From Sphingomonas melonis (GTDB lineage: Bacteria; Pseudomonadota; Alphaproteobacteria; Sphingomonadales; Sphingomonadaceae): DNA of 64,000 nucleotides. Position numbers and translations under genes: made by a program. The notes beneath the pieces were generated by a model that was not told the origin of the DNA, did not search any database, and saw only the letters and a list, made by a program, of their open reading frames with translations. Shown in pieces: positions 35,558 to 44,139 of the stretch (position 1 is the stretch's first letter; the number at the start of each line of letters is the position of its first letter). The DNA lies in contig NZ_JACCBY010000001.1 of the NCBI RefSeq assembly GCF_013409985.1, positions 682,001-746,000 on the forward strand. Direction: 5' to 3'.

Positions 35558-37317
35558 GGCCGGCATGGATCGTCGCGCTCGCGCTGCTCGCGGCGCCGGC
35601 TGCCGCAGCGTCCGGCACCGACGCCGGCGTCGGTGCTGCCGATGCGCGGCTGCGCGCGCTCTACACCGCGGAATATGCGTGGCGGAAGCAGCAGCTGCCG
35701 CCGAGCGAGGACGACGACAAGGGCAGCGCGCGCAGCCTGCCCGATGTCGGCCCCGCCGCGCAGGCGGCCAAGCTGGCGCGCTGGACGCAGACCGCCGCGG
35801 CGCTCGCCGCGATCCGCCCGGCGGCGCTGTCGCCGGCGGCGCGGGTCGATTACGGCGTCTATGCCGAGCAGATCCGCGCCCTGCTCGCCGCGCAACGGTT
35901 CCGCGATTATGAGATGCCGCTCACCTCGGATTCGAGCTTCTGGAGCGACCTTGCCGATCAGGCGCGCGAGCCCTTCGCGCGGGCGGAGGATTATGCGCGC
36001 TATCTGAACATGCTGCGCACCGTCCCGGGCTATTTCGACCAGAATATCGCCAATATGCGCGCCGGACTGGCGCGCGGCTTCACGCCGCCCAAGGTGACGC
36101 TGACCGGACGCGACATCGGCGTGGCGCAGGTGGTCGCGGCGGGGGCGGGGGAGGCGTCGCCCTTCTACGCCCCGTTCCGCACGATGCCCGCGACGATGCC
36201 CGCCGCGACCCAGGCCAAGCTGCGCGCCGAGGCGCTGGCGGCGCTCCGCGACGCGGTGGTGCCGGCGCATCGCCGCCTGCTCGCCTTCCTGCGCGACGAG
36301 TATATCCCCGGCGCCCGCACCTCGCTCGCCGCCTATGACCTTCCCGATGGCCGCGCCTATTATCAGTCCAAGGTCGCCGAATATACGACGCGCGACCAGA
36401 CGCCGGAGCAGGTGCATGCGATCGGCGTCGCCGAAGTGGCGCGCATCCGGGCGCGGATGCAGCAGGTGATGACGACGGTCGGCTTCACGGGCGACCTGCC
36501 CGCCTTTCTCGCGATGCTGCGGCGCGATCCGCGCTTCTACGCGAAGACGTCGCAGGCGTTGCTCGACCGCGCCGCGTGGATCGCCAAGAGCTTCGACGGC
36601 AAGGCGGCGCGCTATTTCGGGCGGCTGCCGCGCGCCCGCTTCGCGATCAAGCCGGTGCCCGCCGATCTTGCGCCCTTCTACACCAGCGGCCGGGGTGGCC
36701 CCGGCGTCTATCTGGTCAACACCTACGACCTGCCGTCGCGCGCGCTGTATGCGCTGCCGGCGCTGACTCTGCACGAAAGCGCGCCGGGCCATGCCTTCCA
36801 GATGCCGCTCGCAGCCGAGAACCGCGACCTGCCCGCGTTTCGCCGCGAGACCTATCTGTCGGTCTATGGCGAGGGCTGGGCGCTCTATTGCGAGGCGCTG
36901 GGCGAGGAAATGGGGATGTACGAGACGCCCTACGACCTGTTCGGCATGCTGAGCTACCAATCGTGGCGCGCGTCGCGGCTGGTGGTCGATACCGGCATCC
37001 ACGCGATGGGCTGGAGCCGCGCGCGGGCGCAGGCCTATCTGCGTGAGAACACCGCGCTCGCCGATCACGAGATCGAGACCGAGGTCGACCGCTACATCGC
37101 CTGGCCGGGGCAGGCGCTGAGCTATTATACCGGCGAACTGGCGATCGTCGCCGCGCGCCGCCGCGCCGAGGCCGCGCTCGGCCCGCGCTTCGACATCCGC
37201 GCCTTCCACGACACGGTGCTGGCGCTGGGATCGGTGCCGATGCCCGAGCTCGACCGCCGGATCGATGCGTTCATCGCCGAGGGGGGCAAGGGGCCGTATC
37301 CCGCGGAGGACCGCTGA
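35554..37317 (+). CDS. Secreted DUF885 family metallopeptidase
   Basis: A 587-residue exported protein (signal MRPAWIVALALLAAPAAAA). DUF885 hallmarks are YYQSKVAEYTTRDQTPEQVHAIGVAEVARI, the zinc motif LTLHESAPGHAFQ (HESxPGH), SVYGEGWALYCEALGEEMG and YIAWPGQALSYYTGEL. It is related to thermolysin-like dipeptidases and carboxypeptidases, but specificity is unknown for most members. The GTG start overlaps the previous stop (GTGA), so GH127, the Ldh_2 enzyme and this peptidase are one operon. Release of peptides from an arabinosylated protein fits the context. Confidence 0.88.
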   Translation: MRPAWIVALALLAAPAAAASGTDAGVGAADARLRALYTAEYAWRKQQLPPSEDDDKGSARSLPDVGPAAQAAKLARWTQTAAALAAIRPAALSPAARVDYGVYAEQIRALLAAQRFRDYEMPLTSDSSFWSDLADQAREPFARAEDYARYLNMLRTVPGYFDQNIANMRAGLARGFTPPKVTLTGRDIGVAQVVAAGAGEASPFYAPFRTMPATMPAATQAKLRAEALAALRDAVVPAHRRLLAFLRDEYIPGARTSLAAYDLPDGRAYYQSKVAEYTTRDQTPEQVHAIGVAEVARIRARMQQVMTTVGFTGDLPAFLAMLRRDPRFYAKTSQALLDRAAWIAKSFDGKAARYFGRLPRARFAIKPVPADLAPFYTSGRGGPGVYLVNTYDLPSRALYALPALTLHESAPGHAFQMPLAAENRDLPAFRRETYLSVYGEGWALYCEALGEEMGMYETPYDLFGMLSYQSWRASRLVVDTGIHAMGWSRARAQAYLRENTALADHEIETEVDRYIAWPGQALSYYTGELAIVAARRRAEAALGPRFDIRAFHDTVLALGSVPMPELDRRIDAFIAEGGKGPYPAEDR

Positions 37318-37399
37318 GGGCGGTCAGCGACGGGCCTTTCGAGTATCCCGGGCGATTGCATAGGGGCATTGCTTTTGCCCCGCGCGCGCCAAACTCCCC

Positions 37400-37508
37400 C
37401 CGTCACCCCGGACTTGTTCCGGGCCCCACCCCGCGGCGAGGAGAAGGGCCTGAGGCGACACCATTCCCTTGCGGCCCGGTGGACCCCGGAACGAGTCCGG
37501 GGTGACGG
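37400..37508 (-). repeat. 109-bp inverted-repeat element, copy B (inverted)
   Basis: Outer arms as in the copies at 15081 and 53133. Read on the minus strand it aligns with them through GTTCCGGGGTCCACCGGGCC and CTTCTCCTCGCCGC; the inner stem is AAGGG/CCCTT. It lies between the convergent DUF885 and M24 peptidase genes (gap 37318-37571). Confidence 0.85.
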
Positions 37509-37571
37509 GTATGGCAGGGAACCGATCGAACCTCGCCGCCGCCATTTGCGGTCGGCTCCCAGCCCGAGGCG

Positions 37572-38768
37572 TCAGACCGTCGGACCATCCAGGTCGAAGG
37601 GCCGGTCGATCGACGGTTGCGGTTCGGTGAACCAGGCGGCGCCGTCCGCGGTGACGTGGAAATGATCCTCGAGCCGGATGCCGTAGCGGTCGGGGACGAC
37701 GACCATCGGCTCGTTCGAGAAGCACATGCCCGGCGCGAGCGGCGTCGTGTCGCCGCGGACGAGATAGGCGGGCTCGTGGATCGACAGGCCGATGCCATGA
37801 CCGGTGCGATGCGGCAGGCCGGGCAGGCGGTAGTCGGGGCCGAGCCCGGCGCGCTCCAGCACCGCGCGTGCCGCCGCGTCGACCGCCTCGCACGGCACGC
37901 CGGGGCGCACCGCGGCGAAGGCGGCGGTCTGCGCCTCCTTCTCCAGATCCCAGGTCGCGCGGATGTCGTCGTCGACGCGGCCGAAGGCATAGGTGCGGGT
38001 GATGTCCGACTGGTAGCCGTGGATCGCGCAGCCGGTGTCGACCAGCACGAGCTGGTCCTCCGCCAGTATCTGATCGCCGGGCAGGCCGTGCGGAAAGGCG
38101 GTCGCGGTGTCGAACTGCACCGCGCAGAAGGTATAGCCCGGCGCGCCGAGCGCGCGATGCGCGTCGTCGATGAAGCGCTTGACCTCGCTGGCGCGGATGC
38201 CCGGCGCGAGGATGCGCGCGGTGCGGCGGTGGACCTCGAGCGTCATCGCCTTCGCCTGCGCCATCAGCGCGAGCTCGGCCGGCGATTTGATCATCCGCAG
38301 CCCGTCGATGATCGCAGCGCCGTCGGTGACCGTCAGCGTCGCGCCGAGCCGCCGCGCGACGGCGAACGGCAGCAGCGGGTCGAGTGCCAGCGTCGCGCCG
38401 GCGGGCAGCGCGTCGACGACCAGGGCGACCGGGTCCTCATCCTCTTCCCACAGGCGGATGTCGGCGGCGATCTCCAGCTCGGCGATCAGCGAGCCGCGCT
38501 CGAACGCCGGGCAGATCACGATCGGCTCGCCCGTGACCGGCAGCAGCAGCGCGACGAGCCGTTCGGTCGGCGACCAACCGACGCCGGTGAAATAGCGCAG
38601 CGACGCGCCGGCGGTGACGAGCAGTGCGGCGGCGCCGCTCGCCGCGGTGGCGGCACGCGCGCGGGCAAGCCGGTCGCTGCGCTCGACCGCGCCGATCACC
38701 GGCGCGGGGTCCGGCCAGGGGGCGAGGGTGGCGAGTTCCGCCGCTGCGTTCGATCCGCCGATGGTCAT
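37572..38768 (-). CDS. M24-family Xaa-Pro peptidase-like protein
   Basis: A 398-residue cytoplasmic protein of the creatinase/aminopeptidase P fold. The N-terminal creatinase domain (about 20-170) precedes the pita-bread domain with the five metal ligands: Asp in LVLVDTGCAIHGYQSDITRTYAFG (two Asp), His in GHGIGLSIHEP, Glu in FSNEPMVV and Glu in RLEDHFHVT. It likely cleaves Xaa-Pro or Xaa-hydroxyproline dipeptides, supplying imino acids to the adjacent pathway. It starts in the stop of the FAD oxidase (ATGA) and so is co-expressed with it. Confidence 0.9.
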   Translation of the reverse strand: MTIGGSNAAAELATLAPWPDPAPVIGAVERSDRLARARAATAASGAAALLVTAGASLRYFTGVGWSPTERLVALLLPVTGEPIVICPAFERGSLIAELEIAADIRLWEEDEDPVALVVDALPAGATLALDPLLPFAVARRLGATLTVTDGAAIIDGLRMIKSPAELALMAQAKAMTLEVHRRTARILAPGIRASEVKRFIDDAHRALGAPGYTFCAVQFDTATAFPHGLPGDQILAEDQLVLVDTGCAIHGYQSDITRTYAFGRVDDDIRATWDLEKEAQTAAFAAVRPGVPCEAVDAAARAVLERAGLGPDYRLPGLPHRTGHGIGLSIHEPAYLVRGDTTPLAPGMCFSNEPMVVVPDRYGIRLEDHFHVTADGAAWFTEPQPSIDRPFDLDGPTV

Positions 38769-40000
38769 CGTGTTGCTCCGAAACGGTCGAGGGAAAAGGG
38801 GGTGAGGTCGATCGGCGCGGCCTGGTCCGCGACGAGCGCGGCGACGATCTCGCCCGTCGTCGCCGCCAGCGTCAAGCCGAGATGCTGGTGGCCGAAGGCG
38901 TAGAGCAGGTTGGGCGTGCGGCGCGAGCGACCGATCGCGGGGAGGTAATCGGGCAAAGTCGGCCGCGCCCCCATCCAGCGCGTGAACGGCGGCCGCATCG
39001 CCAGTCCGAGCGCCTGCACCTGCGCCTCGAGTCGCTGCCATTTGCGCGGGTCGGGCGGCGTGGCGGCATTGCCGAACTCGACGAAGCCCGACGCCTGCAC
39101 GCACTCGGCATAGCGGGTGACGATCATCGACCGGTCCTCGAACACCAGCGGCGGGCAGTCGGCGGGCCAGGCGTCGGCGGCGGCGCGGATGTGATAGCCG
39201 CGCTCGGCGATCAGCGGCGCCACATGGCCCGTGCCGGTCATCAACGCGGCGCTGCCGACGCCGGCGGCGACCACCACCAGATCGGCGGGGTGCCCGGTGA
39301 CCGCAGCGCGGCCTAGGTCGACGGTCAGCGTCGCCGCGGTGCGGACGAGCCGGCCGCCGGCGGCGATCAGCGCGGCTTCCAGCGCGGCGGCGAGTGCGCC
39401 GAGGTCGGCGATCTGGCCGCTGCCGGTGAAGCGGATCGCGCCGGCAACCGGCACCGCCGACACCGCCGCGATCCGCGCGCGATCCTCGGGCCCCGCGTCG
39501 CGGATCGTCGCGACGCCGGTATCCGCCGCGCGCCAGGCGGCGGCGCCCCGTTCGGCACTGGCCGCATCGTGCCAGGCGACGAGATGGCCGTCCTCGCGCA
39601 GCAATGCGGGGGCGTCGATCGCGGTCACCAGCCGCCGCCATGCCGGCATCGCGGTGGCGAGCAGCCCGCCGAGCGCAAGGCTGCCGTGGCGGAAGCGCGA
39701 CGGCCGGCTGGCGGCGAGATAGCGCGGCACGAACGGCAGCCAGTCGCGCGCCATCGCGAGCGGCAGGTCGAGCGCGCCGCCCGCGGCAAAGCGCCGCCGC
39801 CACGCGCTTGCCACCGAAGCGGGCGAGGCGAGCGGCGCGACCTGTTCGACCGCGATATGGCCGGCGTTGTTCCACGACGGCGCCTGCCGCCCGGCATCGC
39901 GGTCGAAGACGGTGACGGCATGACCGGCACGGGCGAGCGTCACCGCGCTGGCCAACCCCACCACACCCCCGCCCAGAATCGCGACCTTGCGTTGCATCAT
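38765..40000 (-). CDS. DadA-type FAD D-amino-acid oxidoreductase, probable D-hydroxyproline dehydrogenase
   Basis: A 411-residue flavoprotein with N-terminal VAILGGGVVGLASAVTLARAGHAVTVFDRD (Rossmann GxGxxG region), SWNNAGHIAVEQVAPLASP typical of the DadA/DAO group, and a C-terminal FAD-contacting LLYAFGHQHLGLTLAATTGE. In bacterial hydroxyproline catabolism such an enzyme oxidises cis-4-hydroxy-D-proline to pyrroline-4-hydroxy-2-carboxylate. It is divergent from the deaminase and epimerase genes across a 67-bp operator region. Twin ATGs at 40000 and 39997; AAGGA suits the second slightly better. Confidence 0.87.
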   Translation of the reverse strand: MMQRKVAILGGGVVGLASAVTLARAGHAVTVFDRDAGRQAPSWNNAGHIAVEQVAPLASPASVASAWRRRFAAGGALDLPLAMARDWLPFVPRYLAASRPSRFRHGSLALGGLLATAMPAWRRLVTAIDAPALLREDGHLVAWHDAASAERGAAAWRAADTGVATIRDAGPEDRARIAAVSAVPVAGAIRFTGSGQIADLGALAAALEAALIAAGGRLVRTAATLTVDLGRAAVTGHPADLVVVAAGVGSAALMTGTGHVAPLIAERGYHIRAAADAWPADCPPLVFEDRSMIVTRYAECVQASGFVEFGNAATPPDPRKWQRLEAQVQALGLAMRPPFTRWMGARPTLPDYLPAIGRSRRTPNLLYAFGHQHLGLTLAATTGEIVAALVADQAAPIDLTPFSLDRFGATR

Positions 40001-40027
40001 CTTGTCCTTGCCGCGCTTCTATGCTTT

Positions 40028-40039
40028 GGTATACGATAT
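40028..40039. promoter_or_regulatory. GTATAC operator between hydroxyproline oxidase and deaminase genes
   Basis: GGTATACGATAT with GTATAC at 40029-40034. Its reverse complement contains ATCGTATACC, identical over ten bases to the site before GH127 (32142-32151). It lies in the 67-bp divergent gap and is probably the binding site of the GntR protein at 42017. Confidence 0.6.
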
Positions 40040-40067
40040 TCCACAGATGGTAGAGGACGCAAGCAGC

Positions 40068-40982
40068 ATGACGATCGGGTGGAGGGGCGTTTTCCCTGCG
40101 GTGACGACTCAGGTGCGCGAGGACCTTTCGATCGATCTGCCCGATACGCAACGCGTCGTCGATGATCTGGTGCGCGACGGCGTCACCGGCGTGATCGCAC
40201 TGGGCACCGTCGGCGAGAACAATTCGCTCGATTTCGACGAGAAGGTGACGACGCTGACCGCGATCGTCGAGGCGGTGGCGGGGCGCGTCCCGGTCGTTAC
40301 CGGCGTATCGGAATACGACACGCGTCGCGCGGTGCGCTATGCGCAGGCGGCGGAGAAGGCCGGGGCGGACGGGCTGATGCTGTTGCCGCCGATGGTCTAT
40401 GTGCCCAAGCCGCACGAACTGGTGAACCATTTCCGCGGCGTCGCCGAGCAGACCGGCCTGCCGATCATGCTCTACAACAATCCGCCCGCCTATCGCACCG
40501 TGATCGACCAGCAGGTGCTTGCCGCCCTGGTCGAGGTGCCGAATATCGTCGCGGTCAAGGAATCCGCGCCGGATACGCGCCGCTTCACCGACTTCCGCAA
40601 CGCGTTCGGCGACCGCTACGTGCTGTTCGCCGGGCTCGACGACGTCGCGCTGGAGGGGCTCTATCTCGGCGCGCAGGGCTGGGTATCCGGCCTCACCAAC
40701 GCCTTCCCCAGGGAATCGGTCGAGCTGGTGCGCGCGTTCGAGCGCGGCGATCATGCCAAGGCGATGGAAATCTATCGCTGGTTCATGCCGCTGCTTCACC
40801 TCGACGCCGAGCATGACCTCGTCCAGTCGATCAAGCTCGCCGAGCAGGTGATGGGCCGCGGTTCGGAGCGCGTGCTGCCGCCGCGCTACGTGCTGGAGGG
40901 CGCGCGCCGCGCCGAGGTGATCGCGATGGTCGAGACGGCGGCGGCGACGCGGCCGGTGCTGACGACCGCCGCAGCGGCCTGA
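40068..40982 (+). CDS. DHDPS-family lyase, probable pyrroline-4-hydroxy-2-carboxylate deaminase
   Basis: A 304-residue class-I-aldolase-type enzyme. The Schiff-base Lys is Lys164 (NIVAVKESAPDTRRF); the partner Tyr136 is in IMLYNNPPAYRT; ALGTVGENNSLDFDEK replaces the usual GTTGE loop (TVGEN). In hydroxyproline clusters this family deaminates the oxidase product to alpha-ketoglutarate semialdehyde. I chose ATG 40068 with GAGGA about 10 nt upstream; ATG 40047 has no ribosome site and would begin next to the operator. The epimerase follows after 7 bp. Confidence 0.88.
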   Translation: MTIGWRGVFPAVTTQVREDLSIDLPDTQRVVDDLVRDGVTGVIALGTVGENNSLDFDEKVTTLTAIVEAVAGRVPVVTGVSEYDTRRAVRYAQAAEKAGADGLMLLPPMVYVPKPHELVNHFRGVAEQTGLPIMLYNNPPAYRTVIDQQVLAALVEVPNIVAVKESAPDTRRFTDFRNAFGDRYVLFAGLDDVALEGLYLGAQGWVSGLTNAFPRESVELVRAFERGDHAKAMEIYRWFMPLLHLDAEHDLVQSIKLAEQVMGRGSERVLPPRYVLEGARRAEVIAMVETAAATRPVLTTAAAA

Positions 40983-40989
40983 ACGCCCG

Positions 40990-41988
40990 GTGCGCCACAC
41001 CTTCTTCTGCATCGACGGTCATACCGCGGGCAATCCGGTCCGCCTCGTCGCCGGCGGGGCGCCGCTGCTGCGCGGCGGATCGATGTCGGAGCGGCGTCAG
41101 GATTTCCTGGCGCGCTTCGACTGGATCCGCACCGGCCTGTGCTTCGAGCCGCGCGGCCACGACATGATGTCGGGCGGCTTCCTCTATCCGCCGACCACCG
41201 CCGACGCCGATATCGGCATCCTGTTCATCGAGACCAGCGGCTGCCTGCCGATGTGCGGCCATGGCACGATCGGCATCGTCACCTTCGGGCTGGAGCACGG
41301 GCTGATCCAGCCGGCGAAGCCGGGGCGGCTGCGCGTCGAGGTGCCCGCCGGGGTGATCGACATCGCCTATGAGACGGCGGGCGACAAGGTGACCGCGGTG
41401 CGCATCACCAACGTCCCGTCCTATGTCGCGGCGACCGGTATCGCGGTCGATGTCGAGGGGATCGGGCCGCTGTCGATCGATGTCGCCTACGGCGGCAATT
41501 ATTATGCGATCGTCGAGCCGCAGGGCAATTACGCCGGGCTTGACCAGCTCGGCGCCGACCGGATCATCGCGCTCAGCCGCGGCGTCCGCGCCGCGGTGCA
41601 GGCGGCGTTCGAGCCGGTCCATCCGCTCGACCCGACGATCCGCGGCGTCAGCCACGTGCTGTGGGCCGACCGGCCGAGGGGCGAAGGCGCCGACGGCCGC
41701 AACGCGGTGTTCTACGGCGACAAGGCGATCGACCGCTCGCCCTGCGGCACCGGCACATCGGCGCGGCTCGCGCACCTCGCCGCCAAGGGCGCGCTCGCGG
41801 TCGGCGACCGCTTCGTCCACGAAAGCTATATCGGCAGCCGCTTCATCGGCCGGGTCGAGGCCGCGACGATGCTTGGCGACATGCCGGCGATCGTGCCGTC
41901 GATCGAGGGATCGGCGATCGCCACCGGCTTCAACACGATCTGGATCGATCGCGCCGACCCGTTCTGGGAGGGTTTCCAGGTCACATGA
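40990..41988 (+). CDS. 4-hydroxyproline 2-epimerase (proline racemase family)
   Basis: A 332-residue cofactor-independent epimerase that converts trans-4-hydroxy-L-proline to cis-4-hydroxy-D-proline. Both catalytic cysteines are present: Cys89 in LPMCGHGTIG and Cys252 in DRSPCGTGTSAR. Two cysteines argue against the trans-3-hydroxyproline dehydratase branch, where the second is Thr. Flanking genes for a D-amino-acid oxidase and a DHDPS-family deaminase favour 4-hydroxyproline over proline. GTG start, 7 bp after the deaminase stop, with no strong ribosome site (coupled). Confidence 0.92.
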   Translation: MRHTFFCIDGHTAGNPVRLVAGGAPLLRGGSMSERRQDFLARFDWIRTGLCFEPRGHDMMSGGFLYPPTTADADIGILFIETSGCLPMCGHGTIGIVTFGLEHGLIQPAKPGRLRVEVPAGVIDIAYETAGDKVTAVRITNVPSYVAATGIAVDVEGIGPLSIDVAYGGNYYAIVEPQGNYAGLDQLGADRIIALSRGVRAAVQAAFEPVHPLDPTIRGVSHVLWADRPRGEGADGRNAVFYGDKAIDRSPCGTGTSARLAHLAAKGALAVGDRFVHESYIGSRFIGRVEAATMLGDMPAIVPSIEGSAIATGFNTIWIDRADPFWEGFQVT

Positions 41989-42016
41989 CGGTGTCGCTTC
42001 CGATCGGCGCCACACG

Positions 42017-42664
42017 ATGAGCATCGTCATCCGCACCCTGTCCGAACGCGTGTTCGAGATCGTGCGCGAGCGGATCGTCACCGGCCAGCTGCCGACCGAC
42101 ACGCCGCTGCGCCAGGACGCGCTTGCCGCCGAACTGGGGGTGAGCAAGATCCCGCTGCGTGAGGCGCTCGGCCGCCTGCAGCAGGAGGGGCTGCTGACCA
42201 GCCAGGCCAATCGCGGCTATATGGTGCGCGCGCTCTCCACCGATCAGGCGGAGGAGATCTATGCGTTGCGCCTGGCGATCGAGCCCGCCGCCGCCGCTTA
42301 TGCCGCATCGCGCGCCGATTCGCCGGCGCGCGATGCGGTGGTGCAGGCGTTCGAGCGGCTCGACCGCGCCGCCGGCAGCAACCTTGCCGAGGTGGCGATC
42401 TCCAATCGCGAATTCCATGTCGCGCTGGTGCGTCCCGGTGGCCGGCTGCTGACCACGCAGCTGATCGAGCGCTTGTCGATCCTCGCCGAACGCTATGTCG
42501 TGGCGCATCTCGCCCCCGCGGGGCGGGAGACGCGCGCGCATCAGGAGCATCGCGGCCTGCTCGACGCCTTCCTCGCGCGCGACGGTGCGGCGCTGGAGAC
42601 GTTGCTCGCCGCGCATATCGCCGCGACGCTCGCCGACCTGCGGGAGCAATTCGCCGCCGGCTGA
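42017..42664 (+). CDS. FCD-domain GntR regulator of the hydroxyproline region
   Basis: A 215-residue regulator: winged helix (residues 8-70, RVFEIVRERIVTGQLPTD, LAAELGVSKIPLREALGRLQQEGLL) and an FCD ligand-binding bundle with EIYALRLAIEP, ISNREFHVALV and HQEHRGLLDAF contributing His/Asp metal ligands. It follows the epimerase within 28 bp and is the best candidate for the GTATAC sites at 32096, 32145 and 40029, whose GT-N2-AC core fits this subfamily. Ligand probably hydroxyproline or a pathway intermediate (inference). An 11-codon frame (41985-42020) bridges the epimerase stop and this start with ATGA overlaps at both ends. Confidence 0.9.
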   Translation: MSIVIRTLSERVFEIVRERIVTGQLPTDTPLRQDALAAELGVSKIPLREALGRLQQEGLLTSQANRGYMVRALSTDQAEEIYALRLAIEPAAAAYAASRADSPARDAVVQAFERLDRAAGSNLAEVAISNREFHVALVRPGGRLLTTQLIERLSILAERYVVAHLAPAGRETRAHQEHRGLLDAFLARDGAALETLLAAHIAATLADLREQFAAG

Positions 42665-42698
42665 GGCGCGACCATGTCATAAGGAGGGGGATCGGATC

Positions 42699-44102
42699 AT
42701 GCTGGGGCCGCGCAAATCGCTCGACGCCGTATTGCGCCCGGACGCGGGGCAGGCGCTCGCCAAGACCTTGTCCTGGCCGCATCTGATCGCGCTGGGGGTG
42801 GGCGCGATCGTCGGCACCGGCATCTATACGCTGACCGGGGTCGGCGCCGAGCGCGCCGGGCCGGCGGTGATCCTCGCCTTCGCGATCGCCGGTGCGGTCT
42901 GCGCCTGCGCCGCGCTCGCTTATGCCGAGCTGGCGACGATGATCCCGGCGGCGGGCAGCGCCTATACGTTCAGCTATGCCGCTTTGGGCGAGACCGCCGC
43001 CTGGGTGGTCGGCTGGAGCCTGATCCTCGAATATTCGCTTGCCTGTTCGACCGTGGTGGTCGGCTGGGCGGGCTATCTGGTCGGCTGGATCGAATCGGCG
43101 GGGGTGCACCTGCCGGCGCTGCTGCTCGCCGGGCCGCATGGCGGCGGGCTGATCAACCTGCCCGCGGTGCTGGTCGCGCTCGGCGTGATGGGCCTGCTGC
43201 TGCTCGGCACGCGCGAGAGCGCGACGCTCAACATCGTGCTGGTGATCGTCAAGCTGACCGCGCTCGGCCTGTTCCTCGCCTTCGCGCTGCCGGCGTTCGA
43301 CGGGGACAACCTCCACCCGTTCATGCCTTACGGCTTCGGATCGGTGGAGAGCGGCGGCACCAAGCGCGGCGTGATGGCGGCGGCGGCGATCGTCTTCTTC
43401 GCCTTCTACGGCTTCGACGCGGTCGCCACCTCGGCGGAGGAGGCGAAGAACCCCGGCCGCGACCTGACCATCGGCATCGTCGGCTCGATGCTCGTGTGCA
43501 CGCTGATCTATATGGCGGTGGCGGTCGCCGCGGTCGGCGCGCTGCCGTTCGCGCAGCTCGGCCATTCCGCCGAGCCGCTCGCGCTCGTGCTGCGCAGCCT
43601 CGGCCGCCCGTTCGCGGGCCATCTGATCGCGCTCGCCGCGGTGATCGCGCTGCCTTCGGTGATCCTGGTGATGATGTACGGGCAGAGCCGCATCTTCTTC
43701 ACCATGGCGCGCGACGGCCTGCTGCCGCGCCGCCTCGCGACGCTCAGCCCGCGCACTGGCGCACCGGTGCGGATCACATTGCTCACCGGTGTGTCGATCG
43801 CGCTGGTCGCGGGGCTTTTCCGGCTCGACGAGATCGCCGAACTGGCCAATGCCGGCACCTTGCTCGCCTTCATCGCGGTGGCGACGTGCATGATGGTGCT
43901 GCGCCGCCGCGCGCCCGCGGCGAAGCGGCTGTTCCGCTGCCCGGCGCCGTTCGTCGTCGGCACGCTGGCGGTGCTCGGCTGCCTCTATCTGTTGTGGAGC
44001 CTGCCGCAGGCGACGCTGGTGCGCTTCCTCGGCTGGAACGCGATCGGGCTCGCCGCCTATCTGGCCTATGGCCGCCGGCACGGGCTCGCCGCGCGGCGGT
44101 GA
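42699..44102 (+). CDS. APC-family amino acid permease
   Basis: A 467-residue inner-membrane transporter with about twelve helices of the cationic-amino-acid-transporter branch: KTLSWPHLIALGVGAIVGTGIYTLTG (helix 1 with the GxG unwound site), AGSAYTFSYAALGETAAWVVGWSLILEY, FFAFYGFDAVATSAEEAKNPGRDLTIGI and QSRIFFTMARDGLLP. The ribosome site AAGGAGGGGG, 8 nt upstream, is the strongest in this operon. Placement after epimerase and GntR suggests import of hydroxyproline, proline or small imino-acid peptides; the subfamily name alone would suggest other amino acids. Confidence 0.87.
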   Translation: MLGPRKSLDAVLRPDAGQALAKTLSWPHLIALGVGAIVGTGIYTLTGVGAERAGPAVILAFAIAGAVCACAALAYAELATMIPAAGSAYTFSYAALGETAAWVVGWSLILEYSLACSTVVVGWAGYLVGWIESAGVHLPALLLAGPHGGGLINLPAVLVALGVMGLLLLGTRESATLNIVLVIVKLTALGLFLAFALPAFDGDNLHPFMPYGFGSVESGGTKRGVMAAAAIVFFAFYGFDAVATSAEEAKNPGRDLTIGIVGSMLVCTLIYMAVAVAAVGALPFAQLGHSAEPLALVLRSLGRPFAGHLIALAAVIALPSVILVMMYGQSRIFFTMARDGLLPRRLATLSPRTGAPVRITLLTGVSIALVAGLFRLDEIAELANAGTLLAFIAVATCMMVLRRRAPAAKRLFRCPAPFVVGTLAVLGCLYLLWSLPQATLVRFLGWNAIGLAAYLAYGRRHGLAARR

Positions 44103-44139
44103 GGGCACCGGCAGCCGGGTCGCACGTTCGGACGGGACG

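Noticed and set aside
37572..41012. A single 1146-codon minus frame ending with the M24 peptidase
   Set aside because: Only the last 398 residues are peptidase-like; the rest is antisense to the deaminase gene and a shifted frame of the oxidase. The true start is ATG 38768.
40990..41988. Proline racemase or trans-3-hydroxyproline dehydratase
   Set aside because: Both catalytic Cys are present (against the dehydratase) and the oxidase-deaminase context favours 4-hydroxyproline epimerase over proline racemase, although racemase activity is not excluded by sequence alone.
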